DNA from: Propionivibrio sp.
Lineage (GTDB): Bacteria; Pseudomonadota; Gammaproteobacteria; Burkholderiales; Rhodocyclaceae
Direction: 5' to 3'
Length of the DNA: 64,000 nt
Assembly: GCA_016705685.1 (NCBI GenBank)
Contig: JADJLB010000005.1
Span: 1-64,000 of the forward strand
In this document: one piece after another, positions 34,852 to 44,335 of the stretch
Layout: each line of letters starts with the position of its first letter
Numbering within the stretch: the stretch's first letter is position 1
Notes under the pieces: generated by a model
What the model was told of the DNA's origin: nothing
The model's database searches: none
The model's input: only the letters and a program-made list of their open reading frames with translations
Translations under genes and position numbers: made by a program

Positions 34852-35223
34852 TCAGAAAAAAATCAGTCCTGCGGCAACCTTGCGCCCCTCGCCGACGAGT
34901 ACGTTATAGGTTCGACAGGCGGCCTGAATGTCCATCACTTCCAGTCCTTTTCGCGCCGCCATCAGCGGTCGCAGGAGTTCGGGCCGGGGAAAGCGGATCA
35001 TCATTCCCGTGCCGAGTAGGACGATCTCGGTATCGAGCGATGCCAGCAGTTCGAAGTCGGCGATGCCGAGCGTGTCGAAATCAGCCTTCGTCCAGTCGGG
35101 GATCAGACGGTCGGGAAGGACGACCAGGTTGCTGGTGTGGCGGACGGCATTGACGCTGACATAGCCGTCGCCGTAGGCGGTAAAGGTATTCTGGCCCACC
35201 GTTTGGGCGAGTTGCATCTTCAT
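34852..35223 (-). CDS. Mth938-like domain protein (Xcc1710 family)
   Basis: A 123-residue protein matching the small Mth938/NDUFAF3-like fold: FTAYGDGYVSVNAVRHTSNLVVLPD, TEIVLLGTGMMIRFPRPELL, and IDVM-like GLEVMDIQAACRTYNVLVGEGR. ATG 35223 is used; the longer frame into the alaA region is not. Function is unclear in bacteria (a mitochondrial relative assists complex I assembly). Divergent from alaA across 148 bases. Confidence 0.8.
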   Translation of the reverse strand: MKMQLAQTVGQNTFTAYGDGYVSVNAVRHTSNLVVLPDRLIPDWTKADFDTLGIADFELLASLDTEIVLLGTGMMIRFPRPELLRPLMAARKGLEVMDIQAACRTYNVLVGEGRKVAAGLIFF

Positions 35224-35371
35224 TAAATTGCGGTGCACATGGCGATAAAGTAGGATTATAGCTTTTTGCCCGATGCGATTTGAAGTTGCGCGCAGGCGGA
35301 GCGGAATGTAATTCCCAGGACGCATTTGGAAAGGACGGTTTGCCGCAGGGCAGCCGCAATGGTCGATCACG

Positions 35372-36598
35372 ATGAAACCCGTACTTAAATCAGGAAAACT
35401 CGCCAACGTCTGTTACGACATACGCGGCCCGGTATTGCAACAGGCCAAGCAGATGGAGGACGAAGGGCACAAGATCATCAAGCTGAACATCGGCAATCTC
35501 GCCGCGTTCGGTTTCGATTCGCCCGAAGAAATCCAGCTCGACATGATCCACAACCTGCCGCATGCGGCAGGGTATTCCGAATCGAAGGGCATTTTCGCCG
35601 CGCGCAAGGCGGTCATGCACTACACCCAGCAAAAGCACATCAAAGGGGTGACGCTGGAAGACATCTACATCGGGAACGGGGCATCCGAACTGATCGTCAT
35701 GGCCATGAACGCCTTGCTCAACGCGGGCGACGAGGTGCTGGTGCCGGCGCCCGACTATCCGTTGTGGACGGCCGCGGTCAGCCTGTCCAGCGGCACGCCG
35801 CGACACTACCGCTGCGATGAAGACAATGAATGGTTGCCGGATCTTGACGACATACGCGCCAAGATCACGCCGCAGACCCGCGCCATTGTCGTCATCAATC
35901 CTAACAACCCGACTGGCGCGCTTTATCCGGACAGTTTGCTGCTCGATATCATCGCCATTGCCCGCGAACACAGCCTGACCATCTTCGCCGACGAGGTGTA
36001 TGACAAAGTACTTTACGATGGTCGCAGTCACACGGCCATCGCCTCGCTGACCGAGGACGTGCTGATGGTCAGCTTCAACAGCCTGTCGAAGAATTACCGC
36101 TCCTGCGGCTACCGTGCCGGGTGGATGGTCGTTTCCGGCGATTTGCGCGATGCGCGCGACTACATCGAGGGGCTGGATATGCTCGCCTCGATGCGGCTGT
36201 GCGCCAACGTTCCCGGACAGTACGGCATCCAGACGGCGCTCGGCGGCTACCAGAGCATTGACGACCTGATCGCGCCTACGGGCCGGATGTGTCGCCAGCG
36301 CGACCTGGCGCATGCATTGATCACGGCCATTCCCGGCGTGACTTGCGTCAAGCCCAAGGCCACCTTGTACATGTTTCCCCGCCTTGATCCACAGGTCTAT
36401 CCGATCACCGACGACCAGGAATTCATCGCCGAGCTGCTGCGGGAAGAGCGCGTCTTGCTGGTTCAGGGCAGTGGGTTCAACTGGCCCGCACCGGATCACT
36501 TCCGCCTGGTATTCCTGCCGCACGAAGACGATTTGCGCGAGGCGGTTGCCCGCATCGCGCGTTTCCTGGAGGCATACCGTAAACGGCATGGCACTTGA
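35372..36598 (+). CDS. alaA: Alanine-synthesising pyridoxal-phosphate aminotransferase
   Basis: A 408-residue class I/II aminotransferase of the AlaA type. Signatures: IIKLNIGNLAAFGFDSPEEI, AAGYSESKGIFAARKAV, INPNNPTGALYP, FADEVYDKVLYDG, and PLP-Lys in SFNSLSKNYRSCGYRAGW. AlaA makes alanine from pyruvate and glutamate; broader aspartate or tyrosine activity is possible. It heads the alaA-GNAT-hom operon; GNAT starts inside its 3' end. Confidence 0.93.
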   Translation: MKPVLKSGKLANVCYDIRGPVLQQAKQMEDEGHKIIKLNIGNLAAFGFDSPEEIQLDMIHNLPHAAGYSESKGIFAARKAVMHYTQQKHIKGVTLEDIYIGNGASELIVMAMNALLNAGDEVLVPAPDYPLWTAAVSLSSGTPRHYRCDEDNEWLPDLDDIRAKITPQTRAIVVINPNNPTGALYPDSLLLDIIAIAREHSLTIFADEVYDKVLYDGRSHTAIASLTEDVLMVSFNSLSKNYRSCGYRAGWMVVSGDLRDARDYIEGLDMLASMRLCANVPGQYGIQTALGGYQSIDDLIAPTGRMCRQRDLAHALITAIPGVTCVKPKATLYMFPRLDPQVYPITDDQEFIAELLREERVLLVQGSGFNWPAPDHFRLVFLPHEDDLREAVARIARFLEAYRKRHGT

Positions 36599-37046
36599 GA
36601 TGCATGTCGTTGCCGTTACCGCTGCCTCGGGTGAAGTCGTGGCCCCAGACTGGCTGATCAAGGCCGAAAGCGTACACCGCCAGTTGCGGCCGCAACTTCC
36701 GGCGGATTATCTGTCGCGCATGCACGAGGTGTTCGCCAATGGTGCGCGCATGGCCGTGGTCGTCGATGATGATGCCGATGCAGTGGTTTGCGTTGCCCTG
36801 TGGCGGCTGATTGAGAATACTTCCGAGGGACGCCGCCTGTATGTCGACGACCTCGTGTGTGATGAGACTCGCCGCTCGCAAGGCATCGGCAAGTTGATGA
36901 TCGACTGGCTTGCAGCGGAGGCGGCGAAGCGGGGCTGCCATGTCCTGGCGCTCGACTCCGGCGTGCAGCGTCAGCGCGCGCACCGATTCTATTTTCGCGA
37001 GGGCATGCACATCCCCTCGTTCAGTTTCAGGAAGGCTTTGAAATGA
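36588..37046 (+). CDS. GNAT-family N-acetyltransferase
   Basis: A 152-residue GNAT protein. The acetyl-CoA-binding region is VDDLVCDETRRSQGIGKLMIDWLAAEA (R/Q-x-x-G-x-G/A), followed by LALDSGVQRQRAHRFYFREGM. The ATG at 36588 lies inside the end of alaA; an ATG at 36600 just after the alaA stop is an alternative. It overlaps hom by four bases, so all three are coupled. Substrate unknown. Confidence 0.85.
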   Translation: MALEMHVVAVTAASGEVVAPDWLIKAESVHRQLRPQLPADYLSRMHEVFANGARMAVVVDDDADAVVCVALWRLIENTSEGRRLYVDDLVCDETRRSQGIGKLMIDWLAAEAAKRGCHVLALDSGVQRQRAHRFYFREGMHIPSFSFRKALK

Positions 37047-38353
37047 AACCGATCAACGTTGGACTTCTCGGCATCGGCACAGTCGGTGGCGGAACTTACA
37101 CCGTGCTCAGACGCAATGCCGAGGAAATCACCCGCCGCGCCGGGCGGCCGATCCAGATTACGCTGGTTGCCGACAAGAATCTCGAGCTGGCCACGGCAGT
37201 CACCGGTGGCGCCTGCAGACTCACCGACGACGCGTTTTCCGTAGTGTCCGATCGGCAGATCGATATCGTCGTCGAACTGATCGGCGGTTGTGGCATTGCC
37301 AGGGAGTTGGTGCTGAAGGCCATCGAGAACGGCAAGCATGTCGTGACGGCGAACAAGGCCCTGCTGGCGACGCACGGCAACGAGATATTCGCTGCGGCGC
37401 AGAAGAAGGGCGTGATGGTTGCGTTCGAAGCCGCCGTTGCCGGCGGTATCCCGATCATCAAGGCCTTGCGTGAAGGTCTGACGGCCAATCGCATCGAGTG
37501 GATCGCCGGCATCATCAACGGGACCACCAACTTCATTCTCTCCGAGATGCGCGACAAGGGGCTCTCCTTCGCGGCCGTTCTCAAGGAGGCGCAACGCCTG
37601 GGTTATGCCGAGGCAGACCCGACCTTCGACGTCGAAGGCGTCGATGCCGCGCACAAGTTGAGCATCATGAGCGCCATCGCCTTCGGCAATTCGATGAATT
37701 TCGACAAGGCGCACATCGAAGGCATCAGCCAACTCGAGGCAGCGGATATCAGGTATGCCGAACAACTCGGCTACCGCATCAAGCTGCTCGGGATCACCAA
37801 GCGCACGCCCGAAGGGGTCGAGCTGCGCGTGCATCCGACGCTGATTCCGGCCAAGCGGCTGATCGCCAACGTTGAAGGGGCAATGAACGCCGTACTGGTC
37901 AAGGGTGATGCGGTGGGCGCAACGCTCTACTACGGCAAGGGCGCCGGCGCCGAACCGACGGCCTCGTCGGTCATTGCCGATCTGGTCGACGTCACCCGCA
38001 TGCATACCGCCGACCCCGAACATCGCGTTCCGCATCTGGCCTTTCAGCCGGATGCGATGGTTGATCTGACCATTCTTCCTCTGTCAAAGGTCATCACCAG
38101 CTATTACCTGCGCATGCGCGTCGAAGACAGGCCGGGCGTTCTGGCCGACATCACGCGCATTTTGGCCGATCAGCAGATCTCGATCGACGCCATGATCCAG
38201 CGTGAGCCGGCCGAAGGGGAAGACCAGACCGACATCATCATGCTCACGCATCAGACGCGCGAAATGAACATCGACGCGGCGATTGCCCGGATCGAAGCGC
38301 TCAGTGCGGTCAAGGGCAAACTGACACGCCTTCGTCTCGAAGAATTGCTGTAA
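37043..38353 (+). CDS. hom: Homoserine dehydrogenase
   Basis: A 436-residue NAD(P)-dependent enzyme reducing aspartate semialdehyde to homoserine on the way to threonine and methionine. It has the nucleotide-binding start VGLLGIGTVGGGTYTVL, VTANKALLATHG, GIINGTTNFILSEM, AEADPTFDVEGVDAAHK, and a C-terminal ACT domain (YLRMRVEDRPGVLADITRILADQQISIDAM), so probably feedback-inhibited by threonine. thrC lies 2.5 kb downstream on the same strand. Confidence 0.97.
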   Translation: MKPINVGLLGIGTVGGGTYTVLRRNAEEITRRAGRPIQITLVADKNLELATAVTGGACRLTDDAFSVVSDRQIDIVVELIGGCGIARELVLKAIENGKHVVTANKALLATHGNEIFAAAQKKGVMVAFEAAVAGGIPIIKALREGLTANRIEWIAGIINGTTNFILSEMRDKGLSFAAVLKEAQRLGYAEADPTFDVEGVDAAHKLSIMSAIAFGNSMNFDKAHIEGISQLEAADIRYAEQLGYRIKLLGITKRTPEGVELRVHPTLIPAKRLIANVEGAMNAVLVKGDAVGATLYYGKGAGAEPTASSVIADLVDVTRMHTADPEHRVPHLAFQPDAMVDLTILPLSKVITSYYLRMRVEDRPGVLADITRILADQQISIDAMIQREPAEGEDQTDIIMLTHQTREMNIDAAIARIEALSAVKGKLTRLRLEELL

Positions 38354-38486
38354 ATGTTTGCCGGGCTTGCCAGAGCGTAAATCCGACATGCGCCAAGGGC
38401 TATCGCCGGTCTACATCAAAGACCTTGGGCGGCACTTGCGGGAAAATGAATGTTCGTTTTAGTCTTGTCATATTTCGGAGATGTTC

Positions 38487-38744
38487 ATGCACGCCTGCGA
38501 CCAACCCACCAAAGAAGCCGTTTATCCGTTCGATGCGCGTGGCATTGCCAAGCGGTTCCGCCACGCCGCCATCTTTGGCGCTTTCGATGCCTTGATGCCA
38601 GGCGAAACCATGCGCTTTTGCAACGACCACGACCCCTTGCCGCTACTCGGCCAGTTGCAGTCGCGTTATGGCCAGAGCATTGGCATCAATTATGTTCAGC
38701 GCGAACCCGGCGCCATCGTGATCGATTTTGCCAAATTGGCTTGA
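38487..38744 (+). CDS. DUF2249 domain protein
   Basis: An 85-residue single-domain protein: YPFDARGIAKRFRHAAIFGAFDAL, then FCNDHDPLPLLGQLQSRYG, the DUF2249 landmarks. CGGAG seven bases upstream selects the ATG at 38487 over the ATG at 38481. DUF2249 proteins often accompany hemerythrin-like or nitric oxide-related genes. Here the partner is a polytopic membrane protein 18 bases downstream. A redox or NO role is by association only. Confidence 0.85.
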   Translation: MHACDQPTKEAVYPFDARGIAKRFRHAAIFGAFDALMPGETMRFCNDHDPLPLLGQLQSRYGQSIGINYVQREPGAIVIDFAKLA

Positions 38745-38762
38745 GGCCGGTCAGGCGAGGGC

Positions 38763-39896
38763 ATGCTGATCTACCTTGGCTGTTCCGCTCTTGCCGTTGT
38801 TCTTTCCACCTTTGCCCTGCTCATTTTCGGCGAACTGCCCTTGCTGGCGGGGGCGCATCTCGTCCTTGCCGTCGCCATCCTGCCGCTGATCTTCGGGGCC
38901 ATTGCCCATTTTGTCCCGGTATTGACCCGCAGCGGCCAGCCGCATCGTGTCGTTCTGCTGTTACCGCTGCTGCTCCAGGCGAGCGGCCTGCTGGTCTTTC
39001 TCCATTTTGACGGAAGGTTGGGGCCCGGCGCCTTGCTGGCCGCAGTCTATATCTCGCTGCCGGTGTGTCTGGTTTTCATCGGTTGGTTGATGGCCAGAGC
39101 CCGGCATGCCCTGGGCAAGCCGCATCCAGGCTGGCGCTGGTATCTCGCCGCGCTGGTTTTTCTGGCTCTCGGCTTGGCACTGGTTCCCGTCATGCAATTC
39201 TGGCCGGAAGTACGGCAGGAATTGCGCGGGCTGCATCTGCATCTGAACCTGTTGGGGTTCATCGGCTTGACCGCCATCGGCACCCTGCAGGTTCTGCTGC
39301 CGACGGTGCTAGGCGGACCCAATCCCGAGGCCGCGCTCCGCCTGCGCCAGGATCTGCCGTTGGCGGTTGCCGGCGTACTGTTGGTGGGTTCAGGCGCGGT
39401 GTTCGGGTGGCCGCTTGCGCTGCTCGGCGCCGGCGCGCTGATCGTAGTCCTTGGCCGACTCTGGTTATCCTGGCTGCATCGCTATGGCTTGCGCGCGATG
39501 GTCAGCGATGGCGCGTCGGCGTCGCTGCTGGCGGCATTGTGCGGCTTTCTGCTGCTCCTCGTGTTTGGCATAGCCCATGCCATTGGCGTGATGGATGGGC
39601 ACGCTGCAGTAGCGGCCTTCATCGCCGCATTTCTCCTGCCGCTGGTGACCGGCGCATTGTCGCAACTGATGCCGGTATGGCGACACCCAGGCCGGCGTAC
39701 GCTGGCCCGGGACCGGATGCGGGCCGTACTGGTCAAGGGAGGGGCAATACGTGCGCTGCTCTTTGTGAGTGGTGGCGGCCTGTTGGCTTTTGGCCAAAGT
39801 TCAGGCTACTGGCTGACCGCTACCGGGCTGCTGATTTTCCTGGTTGTGCTTGTTCGTGCGTTGCTGTTTCCGGGGCCAGAGCAGAAGCAGCTTTGA
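38763..39896 (+). CDS. Polytopic membrane protein, heme-copper oxidase subunit I/NnrS-like in character
   Basis: A 377-residue integral membrane protein with about 12 predicted helices. Conserved-looking His residues sit inside helices: FGAIAHFVPVLTRSG, LRGLHLHLNLLGFIGLTAIGTLQVLLPT and FGIAHAIGVMDGHAAVA. Such intramembrane His placement resembles heme-binding proteins of the heme-copper oxidase/NnrS kind, but I cannot assign a named family. Co-transcribed with the DUF2249 gene, which supports a respiratory or NO-related role. Confidence 0.7.
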   Translation: MLIYLGCSALAVVLSTFALLIFGELPLLAGAHLVLAVAILPLIFGAIAHFVPVLTRSGQPHRVVLLLPLLLQASGLLVFLHFDGRLGPGALLAAVYISLPVCLVFIGWLMARARHALGKPHPGWRWYLAALVFLALGLALVPVMQFWPEVRQELRGLHLHLNLLGFIGLTAIGTLQVLLPTVLGGPNPEAALRLRQDLPLAVAGVLLVGSGAVFGWPLALLGAGALIVVLGRLWLSWLHRYGLRAMVSDGASASLLAALCGFLLLLVFGIAHAIGVMDGHAAVAAFIAAFLLPLVTGALSQLMPVWRHPGRRTLARDRMRAVLVKGGAIRALLFVSGGGLLAFGQSSGYWLTATGLLIFLVVLVRALLFPGPEQKQL

Positions 39897-40022
39897 TGCT
39901 GCACAAAAGCGGTTTCAGTCCCTATACGGATACCCCTGAAGATATCTCAAGATTTCGTCATTCGATCCGTTGATGTACTTGAGCGCCCTGACTGTGGGGC
40001 GCGACCAACGGAACGGAACGCC

Positions 40023-40745
40023 ATGCACCGCAACGAATCACAACTGGCTTATCAACATCGACCGGCATCGCGCCGCTTGCATCGTCGCTCGGCACATCCT
40101 GGCGTGACATCGTGTGTCCTGAGATCCCGCGTGGCGGAACATTCCCCCGTCGTTGTTGGCGGCCTCCCGAAAGCCATCATTCGCGAGGCCGGCATGTTCG
40201 AGCTGCTGGCGGCCGAGTTGCGTATCGCCGAGCTTGAAAAAGCCTTGGCTGAAGCGCACGAAGCGGCGTGTACCGACCCGCTGACCGGCGCGCTGAATCG
40301 CCGCGGTTTCGAACAAGTCTGTCAGCGCGAACTGGCGCTGGCGCGTCGCAGTGGTTGCCGGTTCGCTTTGGCCTTGCTGGACATCGACGATTTCAAGCGT
40401 CTGAACGACCGCTACGGCCATCAGGCGGGGGACGTGGCGCTGGTCCATCTGGTGGATTTGTTGCGCCAGTCGATGCGTCCGTCGGATGTGCTCTGCCGCT
40501 TTGGCGGTGAAGAGTTCGTGTTGATGTTGCCGGCGACGACTCTGGACGAGGCGTCCAAAGCCGTTGCCCGCGTGCTGCGCGAGTTTTCGGCGCAAGCCCT
40601 TCCCGGAACCGATTGCGTCATGACGTTCAGTGCCGGCGTGGTTGTCCATGGCTTCGCCGAATCGCTCGATCAGGCCATCGGGCGCGCCGATCAGGCGAAC
40701 TATGCGGCCAAGCGCTCCGGCAAGAACCGTATCGTCACCGGGTAG
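40023..40745 (+). CDS. Diguanylate cyclase (GGDEF domain)
   Basis: A 240-residue protein with a short ~70-residue N-terminus and a GGDEF domain from about residue 80 (DPLTGALNRRGFEQVC). The active site is GGEEF in RFGGEEFVLMLP. An inhibitory I-site RPSD lies five residues before it, so product inhibition by c-di-GMP is expected. A coiled-coil stretch (LLAAELRIAELEKALAEAHEAA) may drive dimerisation. No membrane segment or sensor domain seen. Confidence 0.93.
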   Translation: MHRNESQLAYQHRPASRRLHRRSAHPGVTSCVLRSRVAEHSPVVVGGLPKAIIREAGMFELLAAELRIAELEKALAEAHEAACTDPLTGALNRRGFEQVCQRELALARRSGCRFALALLDIDDFKRLNDRYGHQAGDVALVHLVDLLRQSMRPSDVLCRFGGEEFVLMLPATTLDEASKAVARVLREFSAQALPGTDCVMTFSAGVVVHGFAESLDQAIGRADQANYAAKRSGKNRIVTG

Positions 40746-40842
40746 GCGACTGCGAATCGCTTCCCGACGGAGGAAGCGCGTTAGTGGGGCGTGGTAAACT
40801 CGCCGCTTGGCGAAGTTTGCCGTAATCCTTCTGGCTATGACC

Positions 40843-42291
40843 ATGCACTACATCTCGACTCGCGGCGACTCCCGGAATTCGATACAAAGAACATTCACCG
40901 AAATTCTGCTCGGCGGCCTGGCGCCCGATGGCGGACTCTATTTGCCGGAATCCTATCTGCAAATAACCCGTGTCGAACTTGATCGCTGGCGCGGGCTGTC
41001 CTACGCCGATCTGGCGTTTGCCGTGCTGTCGAAATTCATCGACGATATCCCACCCGCCGATCTGGCAGCGCTGGTCGGCAAGACTTACACGGCCGAGGTG
41101 TATTGCAATGGCCGTGCCGGCAGCCTGGCGTCGGACATCGCGCCGATACGCTGGCTGGAACCGGGTTTGGCGTTGCTGGAATTGTCCAACGGGCCGACGC
41201 TGGCGTTCAAGGATATGGCCATGCAGTTGCTCGGCAATCTGTTCGAGTACGTCTTGGCGAAGAAGGGCGAAGAGATCAACATCCTTGGCGCCACATCGGG
41301 CGACACCGGCTCGGCGGCGGAATATGCCATGCGTGGCAAACACGGCCTGCGCGTGTTCATGCTCTCGCCACACGACAGGATGAGCGCCTTCCAGCGTGCC
41401 CAGATGTACTCGCTGCAGGATGCGAACATCTACAACATTGCCGTGCGCGGCATGTTCGACGACGCGCAGGACATCGTCAAGGCGGTGTCGAACGATCTCG
41501 CCTTCAAGGAAAAATACAGGATCGGCGCGGTCAATTCGATCAATTGGGCGCGTGTTGCGGCGCAGGTCGTGTATTACTTCAAAGGCTATCTTGCCGTGAC
41601 GAAGTCGTCCGACGAGCAGGTCGATTTCGCGGTGCCTTCGGGCAACTTCGGCAACATCTGCGCCGGACATATCGCCCGCATGATGGGCTTGCCGATTGGT
41701 CGTCTGGTCATGGCGACCAATGAGAATGACGTCCTCGACGAGTTTTTCCGTACGGGAGTTTATCGCCCGCGGAGCACGGCCGAGACGCGGACCACTTCCA
41801 GCCCGTCGATGGATATTTCCAAGGCGTCCAATTTCGAGCGCTTCGTCTTCGATCTCGTCGGGCGCGACCCAGCGCTCATTCGTCAGTTGTGGACGAAGAT
41901 CGATGCCGGTGGCAGCTTTGATCTATCGGGCATGCCGTGTTTCGCCGATTTGCCCAGCTTCGGTTTTGTTTCGGGCAAGAGCACGCACGCCGACCGTTTA
42001 CGGACGATCAGGCAAACCTTTGAGAAATACGGGGTGATGGTCGACACACATACCGCGGACGGTCTCAAGGTGGCGTTGGAAATGCGCATGCCGGAACGGT
42101 CGATGGTCGTACTCGAAACGGCGCTGCCGGCCAAATTCGAAGAAACCATTATCGAGGCGCTGGGACGCCAGCCGGAACGTCCGGCCCGTTTTGTGGGGAT
42201 TGAAAACCTGCCGCAGCGGGTTAAGGTGATGGATGTCAGCGTCGACGAAGTGAAGAGGTATATCGCGCATCAAATCGACGTCCGTTCCTGA
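40843..42291 (+). CDS. thrC: Threonine synthase
   Basis: A 482-residue PLP enzyme converting phosphohomoserine to threonine. It starts MHYISTRGDS, as usual for this type; the upstream ATG at 40837 is an alternative. Motifs: LAPDGGLYLPE, PLP-Lys in GPTLAFKDMAMQLLG, LGATSGDTGSAAEYAM, and FAVPSGNFGNICAGHIARMMGLP. With hom in the same region it supports local threonine synthesis. Confidence 0.97.
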   Translation: MHYISTRGDSRNSIQRTFTEILLGGLAPDGGLYLPESYLQITRVELDRWRGLSYADLAFAVLSKFIDDIPPADLAALVGKTYTAEVYCNGRAGSLASDIAPIRWLEPGLALLELSNGPTLAFKDMAMQLLGNLFEYVLAKKGEEINILGATSGDTGSAAEYAMRGKHGLRVFMLSPHDRMSAFQRAQMYSLQDANIYNIAVRGMFDDAQDIVKAVSNDLAFKEKYRIGAVNSINWARVAAQVVYYFKGYLAVTKSSDEQVDFAVPSGNFGNICAGHIARMMGLPIGRLVMATNENDVLDEFFRTGVYRPRSTAETRTTSSPSMDISKASNFERFVFDLVGRDPALIRQLWTKIDAGGSFDLSGMPCFADLPSFGFVSGKSTHADRLRTIRQTFEKYGVMVDTHTADGLKVALEMRMPERSMVVLETALPAKFEETIIEALGRQPERPARFVGIENLPQRVKVMDVSVDEVKRYIAHQIDVRS

Positions 42292-42360
42292 ATGCCTTGC
42301 AGTGCCAGGAGGTCAGGATGGACGGTGGCGCTTGTATCAAGATGTTGGCTGGTGATCGGG

Positions 42361-42498
42361 CTAAAGGTAAATGACTGCCGGGAAAACGGCGGCGGCCAGT
42401 ACAAGCACCAGCCACTCCAGATTGTGTCTTGCCAGAAACCCGGTGAAATGCATCACCAGGATCGTAATGGCAACCACATAAAAAAGCGCAAACAGCAT
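42361..42498 (-). CDS. Small hydrophobic membrane protein (45 residues)
   Basis: On the minus strand an ORF starts ATG at 42498 and ends TAG at 42361. It encodes MLFALFYVVAITILVMHF, then TGFLARHNLEWLVLVLAAA and VFPAVIYL, that is two hydrophobic helices linked by a short polar turn. AAAGGGG lies seven bases upstream of the ATG. A perfect TATAAT at 42563-42568 (minus strand) and a GC-rich hairpin in the leader precede it. The good promoter, good ribosome site and membrane-protein composition argue for a real gene. No function can be given. Confidence 0.65.
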   Translation of the reverse strand: MLFALFYVVAITILVMHFTGFLARHNLEWLVLVLAAAVFPAVIYL

Positions 42499-42524
42499 GA
42501 AACGCCCCTTTCTCTTGTCGTTCA

Positions 42525-42568
42525 GCCGGCTTTTGCCGGCCCGTAATTTTTTTGTTGAACCAATTATA
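42525..42568 (-). promoter_or_regulatory. Promoter and leader hairpin of the 45-residue membrane protein
   Basis: On the minus strand TATAAT (42568-42563) is a perfect -10 box, with ACTTGC 17 bases further upstream as a weak -35. The leader then forms a GCCGGC-AAAA-GCCGGC hairpin (42540-42525) before the ribosome site. On the + strand the same hairpin is followed after six bases by seven Ts, so it could also serve as a weak terminator for thrC. Confidence 0.5.
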
Positions 42569-42623
42569 GCGGCATCATTTGCCGCGCAAGTTATTTTTTG
42601 ATGATCGCGCGAAGATCGATTAC

Positions 42624-43499
42624 TTATCCTGAAAAGCGCATCGACAGGTCGATGGCGCGCGCGTCTTTGGTCAAACCGCCGACCGAAATGCGGTCCACGC
42701 CGGTTTCGGCAATGCTTCGCACCGTGTCGAGATTGACGTTACCCGACGCCTCCAGCAGCGCACGACCGGCATTGAGCGCAACGGCGCCGCGCATCTGATC
42801 GAGCGTCATGTTGTCGAGCAGGATCATTTTTGCCCCGGCCTTCAGTGCCTGACCCAATTCATCCAGGGATTCGACCTCGACCTGAATGAACTTGCACCGT
42901 CCGTTGGTTGTGTCGGACACCTGTTTTGCCGCAGCCATGGCCGCCGCAATGCTGCCAGCAGCGAGGATGTGGTTTTCCTTGATCAGGATGGCGTCGTAAA
43001 GCCCCAGGCGATGGTTGCCGCAGCCGCCGCACTTGACGGCGTATTTTTGCGCCCGGCGCAGGCCGGGCAGCGTCTTCCGCGTATCAATAACGATGGCGCG
43101 GGTGCCGGCAACGGCGTTGGCGTATTGACTGGCTTTGGTGGCTACGCCGGAAAGCAATTGCAGGAAATTGAGTGCCGTACGCTCGCCGGTGAGCAGGGCA
43201 CGCGCCGGGCCATCAAGGTGGCACAACACCTGGTCAGGAACGACGCGATCGCCGTCAGCGGCCGACCAGGCAATCGAAATGGCGGAATCAAGCTTGGCGA
43301 AACAGCGCTCAAACCATGACGTGCCGCACAACACCGCGTTTTCGCGGGCAACTACCGTGGCGCGGGTCAATACGCCGGCGGGAACGAGCTGGGCCGTGAG
43401 GTCGATATTGCCGACATCTTCGGCCAGCGCCGCGTCGACATTGCGCTCGATTTCCGCATCGAGCGTGTCAGCGGGAGCCGCTGCAGGTGGAGCATTCAT
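42624..43499 (-). CDS. nadC: Nicotinate-nucleotide pyrophosphorylase (carboxylating)
   Basis: A 291-residue quinolinate phosphoribosyltransferase of NAD synthesis. Signatures: [80 protein letters not shown] and [33 protein letters not shown] 43499 is chosen; the longer frame overlaps lpxH. It is the last gene of the minus-strand run beginning at 47692. Confidence 0.97.
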   Translation of the reverse strand: MNAPPAAAPADTLDAEIERNVDAALAEDVGNIDLTAQLVPAGVLTRATVVARENAVLCGTSWFERCFAKLDSAISIAWSAADGDRVVPDQVLCHLDGPARALLTGERTALNFLQLLSGVATKASQYANAVAGTRAIVIDTRKTLPGLRRAQKYAVKCGGCGNHRLGLYDAILIKENHILAAGSIAAAMAAAKQVSDTTNGRCKFIQVEVESLDELGQALKAGAKMILLDNMTLDQMRGAVALNAGRALLEASGNVNLDTVRSIAETGVDRISVGGLTKDARAIDLSMRFSG

Positions 43500-43564
43500 A
43501 GGAAATCCAAAGCGCTGAACTGCGGAAGACAAATAGTACCATCGGGAGCTTGTGGCGGCGGTGG

Positions 43565-44305
43565 TCAGCGCAGCACATGGCGCGTGAGTTGAACGCCATC
43601 CCAGCACAGGTATTCGCCCTGATCTTCATGCCAGTCCGACATCACCCAGCGCTCGACATGGATGCCGTCTACGAGGTGGTCGTGGGTTGCCGGGCGATGC
43701 GTGTGTCCGTGGATGAAGGTGGCGTAGCCGTGCTGGCGCAGAAAATCGTCCGTAGCACCCGGATTCAGGTCCAGCGGGTAATTCGCCCGGGTGAGTTTCT
43801 CGAGCTTGGCCATCTCGCTCTGCTGGCGAAGCACCGTGGCGAGCGCTTTGCGCTCCGCCAGCGGCTGTTGCAGGAAGGACGCACGCCAGACTGGAGCGCG
43901 CACCCGGGTGCGAAAGGCCTGATAGTCGGTGTCGTCGGTACACAGGCTGTCGCCATGCGAGAGCACAAACTGCCAGGCGGGCAGCGACAACACATAGGGA
44001 TCGGGCAGCAGGCTGGCCCCGCTGCGGGCGGCGAATTCTTCCCCGAGCAGGAAGTCGCGGTTGCCGTGCATCACCGATACCTTGACGCCCGTATCGGTCA
44101 GGCTTCGCAAGGCATCGACGATGGCTTGATTGTACGTATCGTCCGGGTCATCAATGCTGTCGTCGCCCGGCCAGACCTCGAAGAGATCGCCGAGAATGTA
44201 GAGCTGAGCAGCGTCGCGCGCTTTGCCGCCGATGAAATCAAGGAAACGCCGGGTGACGCCGGGGGCTTGGGGCGACAGGTGCAGATCCGAAATGAAATGG
44301 AGCAC
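43565..44305 (-). CDS. lpxH: UDP-2,3-diacylglucosamine diphosphatase LpxH
   Basis: A 246-residue calcineurin-like phosphoesterase of lipid A synthesis, hydrolysing UDP-2,3-diacylglucosamine to lipid X and UMP. Metal motifs are FISDLHLS at the start, [35 protein letters not shown] and [10 protein letters not shown]. Length is typical. 30 bases after ppiB, co-directional with the cyclophilin and envelope genes. Confidence 0.97.
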   Translation of the reverse strand: MLHFISDLHLSPQAPGVTRRFLDFIGGKARDAAQLYILGDLFEVWPGDDSIDDPDDTYNQAIVDALRSLTDTGVKVSVMHGNRDFLLGEEFAARSGASLLPDPYVLSLPAWQFVLSHGDSLCTDDTDYQAFRTRVRAPVWRASFLQQPLAERKALATVLRQQSEMAKLEKLTRANYPLDLNPGATDDFLRQHGYATFIHGHTHRPATHDHLVDGIHVERWVMSDWHEDQGEYLCWDGVQLTRHVLR

Positions 44306-44335
44306 GGAATTTCAGACCGGGCAGGGCGATCGCCT

